Source of the DNA: Elysia chlorotica
Taxonomy: Eukaryota; Mollusca; Gastropoda; Plakobranchidae
Assembly: GCA_003991915.1 (NCBI GenBank)
Contig: RQTK01000097.1
Span: 97,944 to 161,943, forward strand
Reading direction: 5' to 3'
DNA: 64,000 bases
Below are positions 14,532 to 27,200 of this stretch, in pieces. Every line of letters begins with the position of its first letter. The first letter of the stretch is position 1. Below the pieces are notes generated by a model. It was not told where the DNA came from and did no database searches. It saw nothing but the letters and a program-made list of their open reading frames with translations. The position numbers and the translations under genes are program-made.

Positions 14532-15163
14532 GGCTGGTGTGTGGGTTTGTGTATGAGCGTGTTTATGTAGGAGAGAGAGAAAGCAAAGTTAAGTCGTTAT
14601 GAAATGAAAAGTGGTCTTGTTTGGGTTTTTTTTTAGGGGGGAGGGTTCTGTGTGTGGGGAAAGAGGAGAGAACAGAGTTAGTCATTGTGAGACTTTAAGT
14701 ATGCGTGCGTTTTTTAAATATTATTTTCATTTGGGTGGGGAATTTAAGATTTCCACTCTGTTTTGAGAGTGAGCTTTAAAAAAATGATGTTAACAAAAAG
14801 TTAATGAATGATCTTGATTGTACTGGAGGTGATTCTTTGAAATATAATTTGTTTTGTCATTGAATAGGGGATTTTAAAAAAAAGAATGTGTTAAAACATA
14901 CAAATTTCATCTATCAGAACAGAAAGAACAAGAATTATTTGACTTTTAATGGTCGTAGAGATATTTCATGTCGATCTCACAATCGGTGGCTATTGAAATC
15001 GACATTGCAGGCAGCACTTCTCATAGACTTTTGAGTTTGTGGAGAGCAAGTTTTGTTTTATTACTGTCTTTTCATATTTTAATGTGATCATGAAATCATC
15101 TTGTTCATGGAAGAATGCCATCTTTGTACAAATATTGTAATCATTATTTATGTTTTGGAGTAA

Positions 15164-15169
15164 AATAAA
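15164..15169 (+). terminator. poly(A) signal of SF3B4
   Basis: AATAAA about 635 bases after the SF3B4 stop, followed within about 20 bases by a T/C-rich stretch typical of a cleavage region. It is the first canonical hexamer in good context in the 3' UTR. Confidence 0.65.
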
Positions 15170-15189
15170 ATGTTGATTGAACTTTTCCT

Positions 15190-18100
15190 CCTTTTCTTTT
15201 CTCTTTATTCTTTTTGTGGTTGGTGATTTGTTAATTTTTTTGCATTTCTTGTCAACTATTTAATATGAAAACAGCAAGTGCAAAGTATTGTTAGACATCC
15301 AAAATCTTAATCCAGTATACAAAACTTCCCAAAGATGTATGGAATACTTGGTTATGTGTTTAAGGAATCGTTCGGTTACATCTAAAAAGTAGAGGGGGAA
15401 AAGGCCAAAAGCCAAGGGAAGTAGGAACTTCTTAACTAGATATTTCTTTTACGTATTACACTGAAAGTTGATTTGCATACTAAACAGTTACAAATTGAAT
15501 ATGTTGGGTTTTGTTTTTTCAAATCAGTGTAAAAAAAAGCTTTTGAGTGGTGAAAAATGTTTATTTTACGAAAAAATGGATTTTGAAAACATGAGGTTGT
15601 AGCTTTGTAAATTTTTTAACATTTATTTTGCGTTTTTCCTAAATTTGCAATTTTCCACACAAAAACTACTATAACTCAGCTATTTGTAATTATAGTTAGC
15701 TGAAATTTGATGACAAATATATTGTCTTTATTTTGTCAACCTAAATTTTGAATATCATTATTAATTTTCTTTAAACAAGCAAAAATGTATGTAAGACTTT
15801 ACTAATTTTTTAGTTATGCCTAAAGGCAACTTTTTTAAAAATGCATGAAATTTTTTTTCACTGTATCAAAAACTGATGTTGACAAGACTTATCATATACT
15901 AAGATTAGTTTCTGTAAAATTTCACGTCTTGTACTCAAACCATAGGGTAGTAGCGTTTGGAAAATTGAAAACAAAATCCAATAAGGCAGTTGTTCTGGCC
16001 GTCCCCATAGCAACCAGCATGCAAATTATTGATATCAATGCATTTTCACCAGGAGTAAATCAAGGGAATACACGTTTTGCACACTTTAAAGTTCCTAACT
16101 TGTAAAATCGTAAAAATTGTATAAATACTAGCACATGCCCTTAAAATATGAAAAAGAAATAATTTCAAGATATGTTGTATTGAAAAAATTATTCTTTATT
16201 CTGTTCCATTGAACTGGGGTTTTCAATGTAGAGTAACATCGTAAACAAGAAAAACTTAAATGTTCACAATTCAACATGATTATAACATCCTGAAAGAAAT
16301 ATTTCAAACGCAATAACATTATGTATACACATAAACCAATTAGCAAGATTTGCATTTTCATCGACATGTTTATGGAATCTCTGTTAGCCCTGGCAGAAAA
16401 ACACATCCCTTCAAAAATACACGTTTTAAGTTTTACTGAGCATAAAAAAAGCATTCATAGTTACACGTATCACTAACTTATCAGGTAATAAAAATGGTAG
16501 ATCACCTGAGAATGCATTCCACTTTTTTTTTTGCAATTCTTGAAACAAAAAGATCAATAATGGACAGTTAAAGCTTAACTGTTTAGTTCATTGAACACGT
16601 TCAAATTCATGAATACATAGATGATCGAGGTAGGCATTTCAAAACATTATTGACACAATGAAAGATTGATTCGCAACCATATGTTTTGGAAAGGATATAT
16701 CGATCGAACACTGCAAAGAAAATATGTTGAACTATAAACAAAAATAATTATATGAGGGATATAAAAAAATAGAAGCTGCCTTAATGGTACACATTGTCAC
16801 AATGCTACCATTATGTCATAAGTGAGACATGCGAAAATCCAAGTGATATCACTGTAAGTGTAATGGTAAAAATAACATTTATCTAACTAAAAATTCAGAT
16901 TAAAAATGGGCCTATAGGTTTTTGCTTTATCTTATTAGAAACTTGCTTCCAATATAAGCAAAAAAAGGAGATGAAAAACAATTGTTATTGATTATATCAA
17001 AAGTAACAAAAAGGACTTATGCCAAAATCGTAGCAGTGACAATGTAATTTTCAATACAGCTGTTTGTTTTGGTATTTTACTCAAAGAAGTATAGCAAAAT
17101 TAGCACCATAAAAGCTGACAAAGAGAGAGCAGCTTTTAAACATTTTCAATATTATCATATATCAAATCTCTGTTGGCAAGAAGGCTGACTTTTACACCAA
17201 TTTGACAAAGCAAAGCTATTGCAACAGGAAATTTAAAAAGTAGACGGCTTGCACAACATGGGAAACATTGTATCCAAGTAGAAAAACTAAAACGAGTCAT
17301 TTTATCAAGCCAGAGAGACTTTTATGACAAATTAAACAAAAGCTATTTATAACGAAAGATATCAACATTAATGCCAGGTAAAAGAATGATACATAAAAAA
17401 AGGAAAGGTAAAGAAACAAAAAACGTGTGTCTCTTTGAACAGAAAATGACATTTAAAAACAACAACTCAGCATTGAAATATCAATGCTGAGTGATATGTT
17501 TTGGAAAGATTTCAGTCACTGTAGATCTTTATACATTGTAATGTAATTTAGTCTATAATCAGATGTTATTTTAAACTAATGAACAATTCATACATTTTTT
17601 AAACACATGTATTAATTGCAAAACAGAGCTGTGCAAAGCTTGGGATTTAAATAATCTTTAAAAAACATTTTTTCATAGAACACGATGTAACAATGATTTT
17701 TAAAAAATGACAGAATGATTATGTTTTATAGAATTAGGATGGTAGAATGGGTGAAAATTGACAAATAATTCAACATTCTAGTTTTTTCTTTTTTTAAAGA
17801 AATTTTTTTTATTATTCCTCCTTTATATAAAACTGCTGGGTAGTCAGGTAAATGAATGAGGTATGTGGTTATCTAGAACAGAAAATGCTTACTGTAGAAG
17901 GACTGCCTTGAGAAGAATGAATAATTATGTGTAATTTTAACACTGAGCCCTACAAATCCTTCAATAGGCAGACATTATACTGATATAGACAGTGTAGCAT
18001 TAACAACAATAAAAATATAGTCAATAGAAGATGAAAATGAAACAACTAACAACATAGGAAGGGCAAAAAAAAGTTTACAAAACAAAATATGACAATTTTT

Positions 18101-18267
18101 TCAGTCCTATGATTAATGAAGCTGATAAATTGCCTAATATGAACTTGCAAATTGCTTTGACTTATAGAAAATGTTCCATTCTGACTGCTAGCTCTTACTC
18201 TATGCACATGTAATTTGAAGTGTCACATTGAAGGAATCTCCTGGCATACCATTACCACAGAGATTCT
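15190..18267. other. AT-rich region: PRDM 3' UTR and convergent spacer
   Basis: There is no credible coding sequence. The two flanking genes converge here. Part must be the 3' UTR of the minus-strand PRDM gene, possibly long. Candidate minus-strand AATAAA signals occur near 17808 and 16195, and the used one cannot be chosen. A perfect hairpin is at 17465-17492. Confidence 0.5.
17465..17492. other. perfect 12-bp stem, 4-base loop inverted repeat
   Basis: ACTCAGCATTGA, loop AATA, TCAATGCTGAGT. Every stem position pairs. It lies about 780 bases past the PRDM stop codon on the minus strand, so it may be in that transcript's 3' UTR. Nothing in the sequence shows the function. Confidence 0.8.
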
Positions 18268-21200
18268 TCAAAAGTTGATATCACCGTCTAACATGTCCGG
18301 AAAACCTTCCCACAATATCTCGCCGGTGTGTAGACTGCTCTGAGTAGGCTGTATCTCAGACATGTTGACCATGACGCTGCCTGGGTCTGAGACCATCACG
18401 CTGTGACGGGGCTCGGGCGCGGCCTCTTCCACCGGAGACAGCAGCTGGGCCAGGGACTCGGGGTCCAACATAGCGGTGCTGCCGTCCTCCAGGGTTATCA
18501 TGATGGGATTGTTCGGGGGCTGGATGAACAGCGACTCTGCTCCTCTACTGCTGGGGATGCTGGGATATGTGCCGCCATACTCTGTGCCGTTAAACTGTGC
18601 ATGGGTTCCAACTGCCGAGATGCCTGTTGAGCTGGGGAGATGGCGCTGGCGGGCGTAGACCTGGGTTGGGGAATGTTGATGGCATGCTGACCACCGCTGA
18701 GGAGATTGAGTGGAGGGCTTGCCAATACAGACGCAGCTCTCACATCCAGTGCCTGCTTGTTAGAATGATCCCCAGAACTGTTGATGGGTTTCGCTGGGTT
18801 GTTCATAGAAGGGAACGTGGTGGGATGGGCATTCTTACTGATTGCGGATGCTGGGTGGAGTGGGAGCCTGCAGGTTTCGAGGGAATTAGTGTTCGAATTA
18901 CAAGAGGCCGTGAAGGATTGTCTCCAATCCTTGCTGGTATGCTGGATATGGAGGAGGAAGCTGTGACACCGGCTGGGGAAACTTTGACAGTTTGTAATTT
19001 TGTCGAGGGCGTTGCACCAGCTGCAGCTTGTACCGGTCTTGCCAGAGAGCCTGGAAAATGCAACTTACTCATGTCTGGCTGGAAACACACCTTGGTGGGG
19101 ACGGTTCCTCTAGGTCGGACTGCTGCACCAGTGTGTGAGATGACCCTGATGGGAGGGGAGATAACTTTAGCAGATGTTTTCATGCCTGTCTGACCGGACG
19201 CTGGTCGAACGAGGACTGCAGTGCCTGGGTGAACCCCCGCGGTCTGGGCCACCCCGGTTGTGATGACCTTGGGGCCGATCATCCCCCTGGATGCTGGGAT
19301 CTGAGACAAGGGGTTCAGGCTGGACACGATGGGAACTGGCCGCGCAGACACAGCTTTCTGGACAACCCTGGGCTTGTGAGTGACCATTCCATCCTTGATC
19401 TGGATGTGAGTGGTCAAGATGGACGTTTCACACTGGTCCACTTCCATGTCTTGACAAGCTTCCCCCAGAACTTGGGACATGGGGAGACACATGGTCCCTC
19501 CCTTCAGTGGAGTGGCGGCACTTGTAGAGCCAGATGTGGTAGCCGGCATCACCATTACAGTCTTCTGCTTAGAGACGCCGCTGGTGGGTGCCAATGCAGT
19601 TGGCTTGTGGGGAGCCCCACTTCTGATGAGCTTGATCGGAGTAGCCAGTGGTTTTCCTGCCAGCAGTGAGAAATCTTCTACGACTTTGTTAGCCGGTATG
19701 GAGTTCACACACGACTCCTTGGTCAGCCCAAGGGATTTGGACATGTCTAGAGTGGTTACAGTTGCAGGGAGCCTCTGAGGACCCGGAGACGAGATTTGAA
19801 CCATCTGCTGTGCGAGACCAGGCTGAGTTGATGACCCACTGGGTTGCTGTACTTGAGTGATCAGATCGCCCTGATTGATACACACATCGCCCACTATGTT
19901 CTGAGGCTTACCCTTGTGGACAAAGACTATTTTAGCGGTGCGCTTTTTCTGTGTTCCTGGGGAAACTATGGGAACATATTGGATCTCGCCTTCCTCTGTG
20001 CTTGTATTACAAAATTGGCTGTCCGCAGCAAGTTCGGAGCTGGGCTCCCTCTCAGCAGCTTTGGCATCGGTTGTCTCCTGGTTCTGCTTCACTTTGCTCA
20101 CGTTCCCATTGTGAGGAGTTTTTCTAGCACTGATCACCGATACTTTGCTCTTACTGTTATCCATCACTTTGAAAAGATCTTCACCACTGCTGTAGAAAGA
20201 CACATCCGTGGATATTTTCAAAGACTCCGAAGTCTGGCAATCTTCAAGAGTCTCTGTGTCTAGTGTTTCATTTTCTATTGGTGCAATATCACTAGCACTG
20301 CTCTCGTTTTTCTTCACATCAGACTTCTTGACTGGATTTGATTTCTTTGTGCTGCTTGTCAGAGATACAGATGGAGATGACATTCCACCTGTTTCCTGGC
20401 TGACGTCTTCGTCCAAAGATTTACTGTTCCTAACTATAACATACGGTTTCGATGTTTTCTCACATTTATCTTTGGCCTGATTTTTATCTGTCTCACTGAT
20501 ATCTTTAGACACAGTTTTATGGCTCACAAGATTTTTTAAATTGGGGGACAATGTCACCACTTTCACAGTACACTCAGATAGCTTTCCACCTGGTGATTTT
20601 AAGCCCTTGTTCATAGTTGTGACATTTATTTGTTTTTGGTTCATCTCCACTTTTTCTGTTTTTGACTGTGCAGAAGCTTCTGAATTGGAAGCATTTCTCG
20701 GCACATCTTTGTCAGATCTGGGCGATTCCTTTTTCTTCAAACCTGCTCCTTTAGACTTTGGTGATAACGTGCCTATTCTCTTGCTCTTTGGATCTTTTTG
20801 TATTTCTATTGGTTTGAGATGCACAGATGCTGACAGCAGCTTTGCATCATGTGAGGTCTTTGGTGCTAGCACAGACACGTTGGCTGAGGGTTTCTCTGCT
20901 GTCAGGACAGTTGCCAGGCTTGGAGACTGGTTTGCGCTGGTAGATGCTGACTTGCTTCTCAATATTGTATCTCCTGATGTAGTTTCAGCGTCTTTTACTG
21001 GTAGAGTAGTCACTCGCTTCCCATGCTCCTTTTGTGGTGGGGATGTTTTAGCTTTTGAGACCGCTGGAATGTCTTCTGTAAGATGCTTGAACAGTTCTGT
21101 AGAACTGGCAGCCGGGGATGTGTCACACTTTTTGCCTGTTTTGCCGCTAGTGATCTGCTCCCCATCTTCTGACTTATTCACATTCTTTGCCTTAGCTTTT

Positions 21201-24200
21201 CTTTGCTCCTGCCTCTGCTTGCATTTCTCAGACTCTAGTTGGGCTGCTTTCTTGAGTTCTTTCATTTTCTCCATGAGTTCTATATCTGAGAACAGGCGCT
21301 CCTCATCCTTGGAGTCCTGAGCCCCGCTTGGTCTAGCCCTCGCCTTGCCGGAGACTGGTCTCCCTTTTAGAGTACTGACATTATCGTAGACAAAGTCTTC
21401 CCTCACCGCCGCTGTCGGCACCTTGGATCGTTGCTGCCTCCTTGTCACCGCAGGACTGGAAGTCTGCTCAACAGTTTGCATCGGAGAGTTCTCTGGATCT
21501 GCTCTGCTTTTCTGGTCTTTCTTGCCAAAAAAAGAGCTCTCAAGGAGAAGATCGCTCTTTCTCTTTTTCTTATAACTCGACTCCATCTCGCTTGGGTCAA
21601 ACTTCTTTGGCCGGCCTCTTTTGCGGGGCTGTGGCCTGTCAGCGCTCTCTTTATCTGCATCTGTGAAAGGAGATTCACTCAGAATGGCTGACTCGGGAGT
21701 TTTCATTTCTGTTGTTGGTTTGGAGGTAGATGAATTGCTGCGTGTTAGTCTTGGCGTTCGAGACCTGGGGTCCCCTACAGGATACTTCCTCGGACGACCA
21801 CGTTTTCCAGTTGCACTTGGATCAGCATTTTTGCTCCCTTTAGCACTGTCGTCTGAGGCAGATGGACTGAGCTCTGATACAAGGCTCTTTCTTGTTGGAG
21901 GAGATAAATTTCTATTCGGGGGAGACCTCTTTTTCTGAATGTTTGACTTTTCTTGTGTAGATGAGTTCACTTTCTCATGTTGCTCTTGATCAGGTACTGA
22001 ATATTCGACTAGAGATCTGGGTGAGGTGGGCTGACTGCTGTTGGCAGACGAAGCTACTGATCTATTGGCGTGCCTGTGGTTTTTCATGTAGGTCCACTTC
22101 TTGTTCTTCACTTTCCTCTTCTTCACCTTTCTGTTTGGCCCAGTAGGGCAGCCTCGACGCTTGACCACGCGCGTCAGACTTCCGTCCGCCTCCACACGGA
22201 CGTGCCCCTGGATAATGTCACTGCTGTCTTTACACAGCGTCTTGCTCCACTTCAGGTGCTCGATAATCTTGCGCAGCTCCTCCTCATGAGCCAGATCTTC
22301 TGGCGTGAGTTGTCCCTCCTCCTCCCTGACCTTGCGCACGCTGCAGATACGTTTATAGTGCAAGTCGACCCCCTTGATGTAGGTGAACCGTTTGTTGCAG
22401 TAGCGGCAGGTGTGCTGCTTGCGGAGAGTTGCGTCGTCGGGCATGATTCCACTGAGCAGAGGTTTCTGGCTCTGCAGGCGATCGCGGCCACTGCACTTCT
22501 TGACGTGCCGCTCCAGCATGGACATGGACTTGAACTTGAGGTTGCAGCCGTGGCACTGGTGGGTGTCCAGAACTTGGTACGACTCACGCCGACGCAGGTG
22601 GTTCTGGGGGTTGTACAGCAGCTCGTAGTTCTTGCGCTTCCGCCCGTGGTAGAAGGAGAATGGTGGAGACAGGCTCACTGGCTTGGAGTCTAGCCCAGCG
22701 CTAGACGGCTGTGTCTTATCTGCGTCTGAGACAGCGGGCTGAGAGGCTGGAGGTCTGTCTGCAGTCACGGACACGTTAGAACTAGAGCTCGAGGGTTGGG
22801 AGGGTCGCTTGAAGGGCCGGCCCAGCTTGGGTTTCACCATCGACCAGTCTGGAGTCTGCTGGCTCAGGCGTCTGTCCATCATGGGGATCAGCTTCTTCCT
22901 GTTCCTGGATGACCGGTAGCCAGCGGATTTCTCTAGGGCCGGGTCACAGGTCACCACATGGGCGTGGAGTCTGTTGAGGTTGCGGAAAGGGAAGCCACAC
23001 CTGGTGCACACAAACAGCTCTGGCAGCGGTAGGTTGCTCGGTATCGGTTCAGTTTGGGCCAGGATGCCGAACTTCATAGGATAGTAATAGTACATGTCGT
23101 CCACATAGTTTCCCTTCTCCATCTGCAAGAAGTTTGGCTCAATGTGCGGGTGTTTCTTCAGCTGGTGCCTCAGGCACAAGTCCCAGAAGCTGAAGTGGCG
23201 GTGGCAAATGGAGCAGACCACGACAATGGGGCCTCGCTTGCCGAACCAGATATTCTCGTAGTTGGCCCACACCTCGGGGGGTTTAATCACATGCACATCT
23301 TGCTGCCTAGCATGCGGTGACATGTCAAAGTCCGCCCGTGACATGAGGCCCATGCTCTCTGCAAAAGCCAGCTTGTTGCCGGGGAAATGGTTCTTGTCCA
23401 CCCCCTTGTCCCTGTCTGCTTTAGCCTTGGTGTAGGCTTCCATCTCTCGCAGCGCCTTTTGCTTCTGAAGGATGTTTGTGATGGGGCTGTAGTGGTACGC
23501 CTCGTGGCCGTGCACATCTGAGGCTTTCTGCTGGAGATGACCGCCCCACAGAGACAGGCGCCGGTGCTCGTGGTGTCTCCCAGCGTCCGACGAGTTCAGA
23601 GAAATATCCCCCTCACGGAAGCTTGGCAGCGAGATACTGCGGTGCCTCATGTTCTTGCTGCCGAACTTTGTGCCAGCTTCCTGTCTGAGCAGGTCAGAGT
23701 TCATCATCTTAGCCAGTCTATCTGACGACAGCTGTTCTCCACAAACGGAAAGGTCAAGGGCATTCAGATTCCTGAAACGGGCAGGGGAGCCAACCAACAG
23801 CTTCTTGTTCGCAGCTTTGATTGAATCGTCAGCAACTATACCTTGGATAGTCAGGCTCTTCATCATTTCTTTCTTGTCAGAGGCATTGATGAAAGGGAAC
23901 TCTGAATGACTTTTTGCTTCCAACTTGACCGGCAATTTCTCTCTAACGATTTCAGCTTTAACATCTTCCAACTGTGTTTCAGGCCCAGATCCCTTCTTAG
24001 CCGCAGATTTTGAACTGTTTGAAGACACAGCTTTACCGTGGCTGTCTGTATTTCCACTTCTGTTTGGTTGAGTGACGTCAGGACTTTCCAGCGTGCAAGA
24101 CGACAGAGAACTCAATCCACTATCAGTTCCACTGGGAGTGACCTCATCTCCAAGGACATTTTGCATCTCCGCTTCTTGAAGTTTGTCTTTCTCTTTTCTC

Positions 24201-27200
24201 TCAACACTTGCAACTGATTGACTATTATTAACAGTTCTAGAAAAATGTTCACCCTTTCTGGTTGCCTTCACTCCCTTCTTTTCCTCACGATGAATATGTT
24301 CCCCCTTGAGACATTCTGTTTTTGCATCAAGGCCACCACCAAGATCCTCCCCATCACACTCTACTCCCTCATCCTCCTGACTGGTCGAGTCGCTGTTGTC
24401 GCTCTCTCCGTCAGGCAACTTCTCGCAAGCCAGGTGACGCGCTAGGTTTTCAATCAGCTGCTTCCCTCTCTCTTTGCTTCCAATGCCTTGAGGCCGACCC
24501 TCACCCACCTTACTTGGACTGCAGCTGACAGATTGATCTTTTTTACTGCCTAGAGCTTTTTTATTTCGTACATTGCTTTTGTTCGCTTCATTATTTACTT
24601 TGCTGATATTTGTTCCATTATTTGAGACGTCTTCAGTATTGGCCTCACTATTTTTCTCATTCTTAGCAGTCTTATCAGTAACATTGCTCACAGCTGTTTC
24701 GACGTTAATGGTGCTTGTAGCAGTCTCTTTACTCATATCTCTCATGGAAGTGTCATTGTTTATAATAGTTCCAGCGCTGATATTGCTGGTACCAGTCTTA
24801 TTTTCATAGCCTGAAGTACCTTCATTGGTCACATTGTCTGTTTTAGTATTGTTGGTTTTACTTATCACCTCACAGCTTGATGGGTTGTCTGAGACAGAGT
24901 CTTTTTCCTCGTCACGCTCATTCCCCGCAGTTTCCGATAATCTGTTATCTTCCTCGGTGTTTGGTTCAAGTTTTATCTCTTTGGTAAGCGGATCTTCAAA
25001 GGAAGGTTTTATATCCTCTGTCTGAGCATAATCTGTTTCAGGCGTTGAGTCTCGATCATTTTCGCTTTTCACCTGGGCCAAAGTCCTGTCAGTCAGGGCT
25101 TTTAAGTTTTCAGCGTTATCCGAGTCGTAAAATCTTGTGCTGTCATAATTGTACCTAAAGCTTGGTGGGAAGTTGTAGGAAGTCCACTCCAACTCTATCC
25201 TCTGCTCCTTGGAATGATCAAAAGGCGCGGACATGGAGGTATAGCCTTTTATGTTAATATATTTCTTGATAGGGGATTTCAGAGATTCGAGACCACCGTC
25301 GATGAACTGGGTGAAATTTTCGTACCCCCTCTGGCAGACGTTTGAGAAGAATGTCTTGGGTGAGGCCGGTGGGGAGTAGACACTGTCGTCAGGTTCTGAG
25401 GCATACCCGCTGTGGTCCCGTGACATGAAGTGCAGGTACTCCTGCACCGACTGGTCCGCGCCGTGTTTCCTCGTCCTGTGACGCAGCAGTCTGAAGTGCG
25501 TGCTGAACTTACGCGGGCACAGCTTGCAGAAAAACCTGGCGATACCGCGTGGGCGCCTCGCACGGTTTGGGTTCTGTGCCAAGTGACCAGAGGAGGTCTC
25601 AACCTTGAGAGGCTCAGTTAGACTTACAGACGGAGTGGTGTGGAGAGAGGGAGGGAAGTGTGGGCTTGGAGAGTTGATCGGGCTGGGAATGATAGGCTTT
25701 CCGTTTTTCACTGTGTTCTTGGAACCTTTCGGTCGGCCCCGCTTGGCCTGGAAGCCTAGACCAGGCTGTATTATGCTGTACGGAGAAACTTGCAGAGTCT
25801 TTCCAGGAAAGCCGGTTCGACTGAGCCCGATCACAGTGCAGTTTGACTCGCTGTTGTATCCAACCACCGGCACCACGTTGTACGGTGCAGGTCTGATTGC
25901 CTGAGGACCAACTGGAGAAAGTACAGACCCTGCATGAGTTTCTCCTAGAATCTCCTTGATTTTTTTCCGCCGCGTTGATCTTATTTTATGGATACGTTTG
26001 TACTCCTTCAAGTCGAGGCCTGCATGCTCCGTCCTCAAATGTTTTACTAGAGTAGCCGCGTTGGGAAAGTAAACATCTTTGCAGCCATACTTGCAGGGAA
26101 AACTTTTGCCCGAGTGGAACCGAGCATGCATCTTAAGGTAAGCCTCGGAGGAAAATCCTTTACCACAAGTCAAGCATCGGAAATTGTAGTCTGGAAGATG
26201 AGATATAAATAGCTTGATACAGAGAGGGTTTGATTTGTAAGCAAGTAAAAATATTAGGGGGAAAAATTGCTATCATGTCTGGAAAAAATTATGTTTCTGC
26301 AAAAAATCTACAAGAGTGAGCTAAAGTGAAGGACATTTTTTTTTAAACAAATCAAAAACCAAAAAAAAACAAGTAAATAAATTTCATTTCTTTTACTGTT
26401 TTTAAAGACTCAAGACTTAAATATCTGTTGATAGACCAGTTAATCAAAATATGAAAGTATTATAAAATGTGTATCCACTAAGCAATGACTACCTTCTTTT
26501 TTTTTAAAATATATTTGAGAGAAACTTGTTGAATGAAAATACATGTTGCAAAATAGATAATAAATAGTTGTCTTTTTATCCTGTAAATATTAAAAGAATC
26601 AAAGCTTCAAATTATATTGCAATGATTGTTGTCCCACTTTTAATCTAAATCTAGTAATGAAGAATACAAATGCGTAGATTTTTCCATTTTTTCAAAAATC
26701 TTTTGAAACGAATCTTTCAGCTCCAGTATCAAGCTCTGGACAGAAGTTTTGAATACATTAATCATTGTAGCATATAATTACTTCTGTTAGTTTAGTCCTC
26801 ATCAACCATAAATACTACTTCATTTATATCCAATTCTAATAGTATACAGGGGAATACGCCTCTAGAAGATAAACTCCTACTACTGTAAAGGTAACAATTC
26901 TTGTTGCTTTTTTTCACATTACAGTCAGTATTTGATAAAAACTTGGGGAAAGTTAAACTTTTAGGCAGTCCCTAAGAGAATTTTCTTAACTCATTCCCAG
27001 CTCTACCACTTTAGCGTCACTAAAGACCCACCTTCCCTCTCCACGTGGTTCATCTGGTTGTGTCGGTGCAGGTTGTGCTTGTTTGAGAAGCGCATGCTGC
27101 ACTGCTGGCAGGCGTACTGCTTGATGCCACCCTTGAACCGGTGCGGGTCCTTGCGGATGTGCTGCTTTAGCTGCTCCATCGAGCGGAACACGAGCACACA

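Noticed and set aside
18597..21320. Several plus-strand open frames of 100-260 codons
   Set aside because: They lie antisense to the giant PRDM exon, whose frame is supported by zinc fingers and AT hooks; shadow frames of GC-rich coding DNA.
22070..22693. A 207-codon plus-strand open frame
   Set aside because: Shadow of the PRDM zinc-finger region on the opposite strand; resembles no known family.
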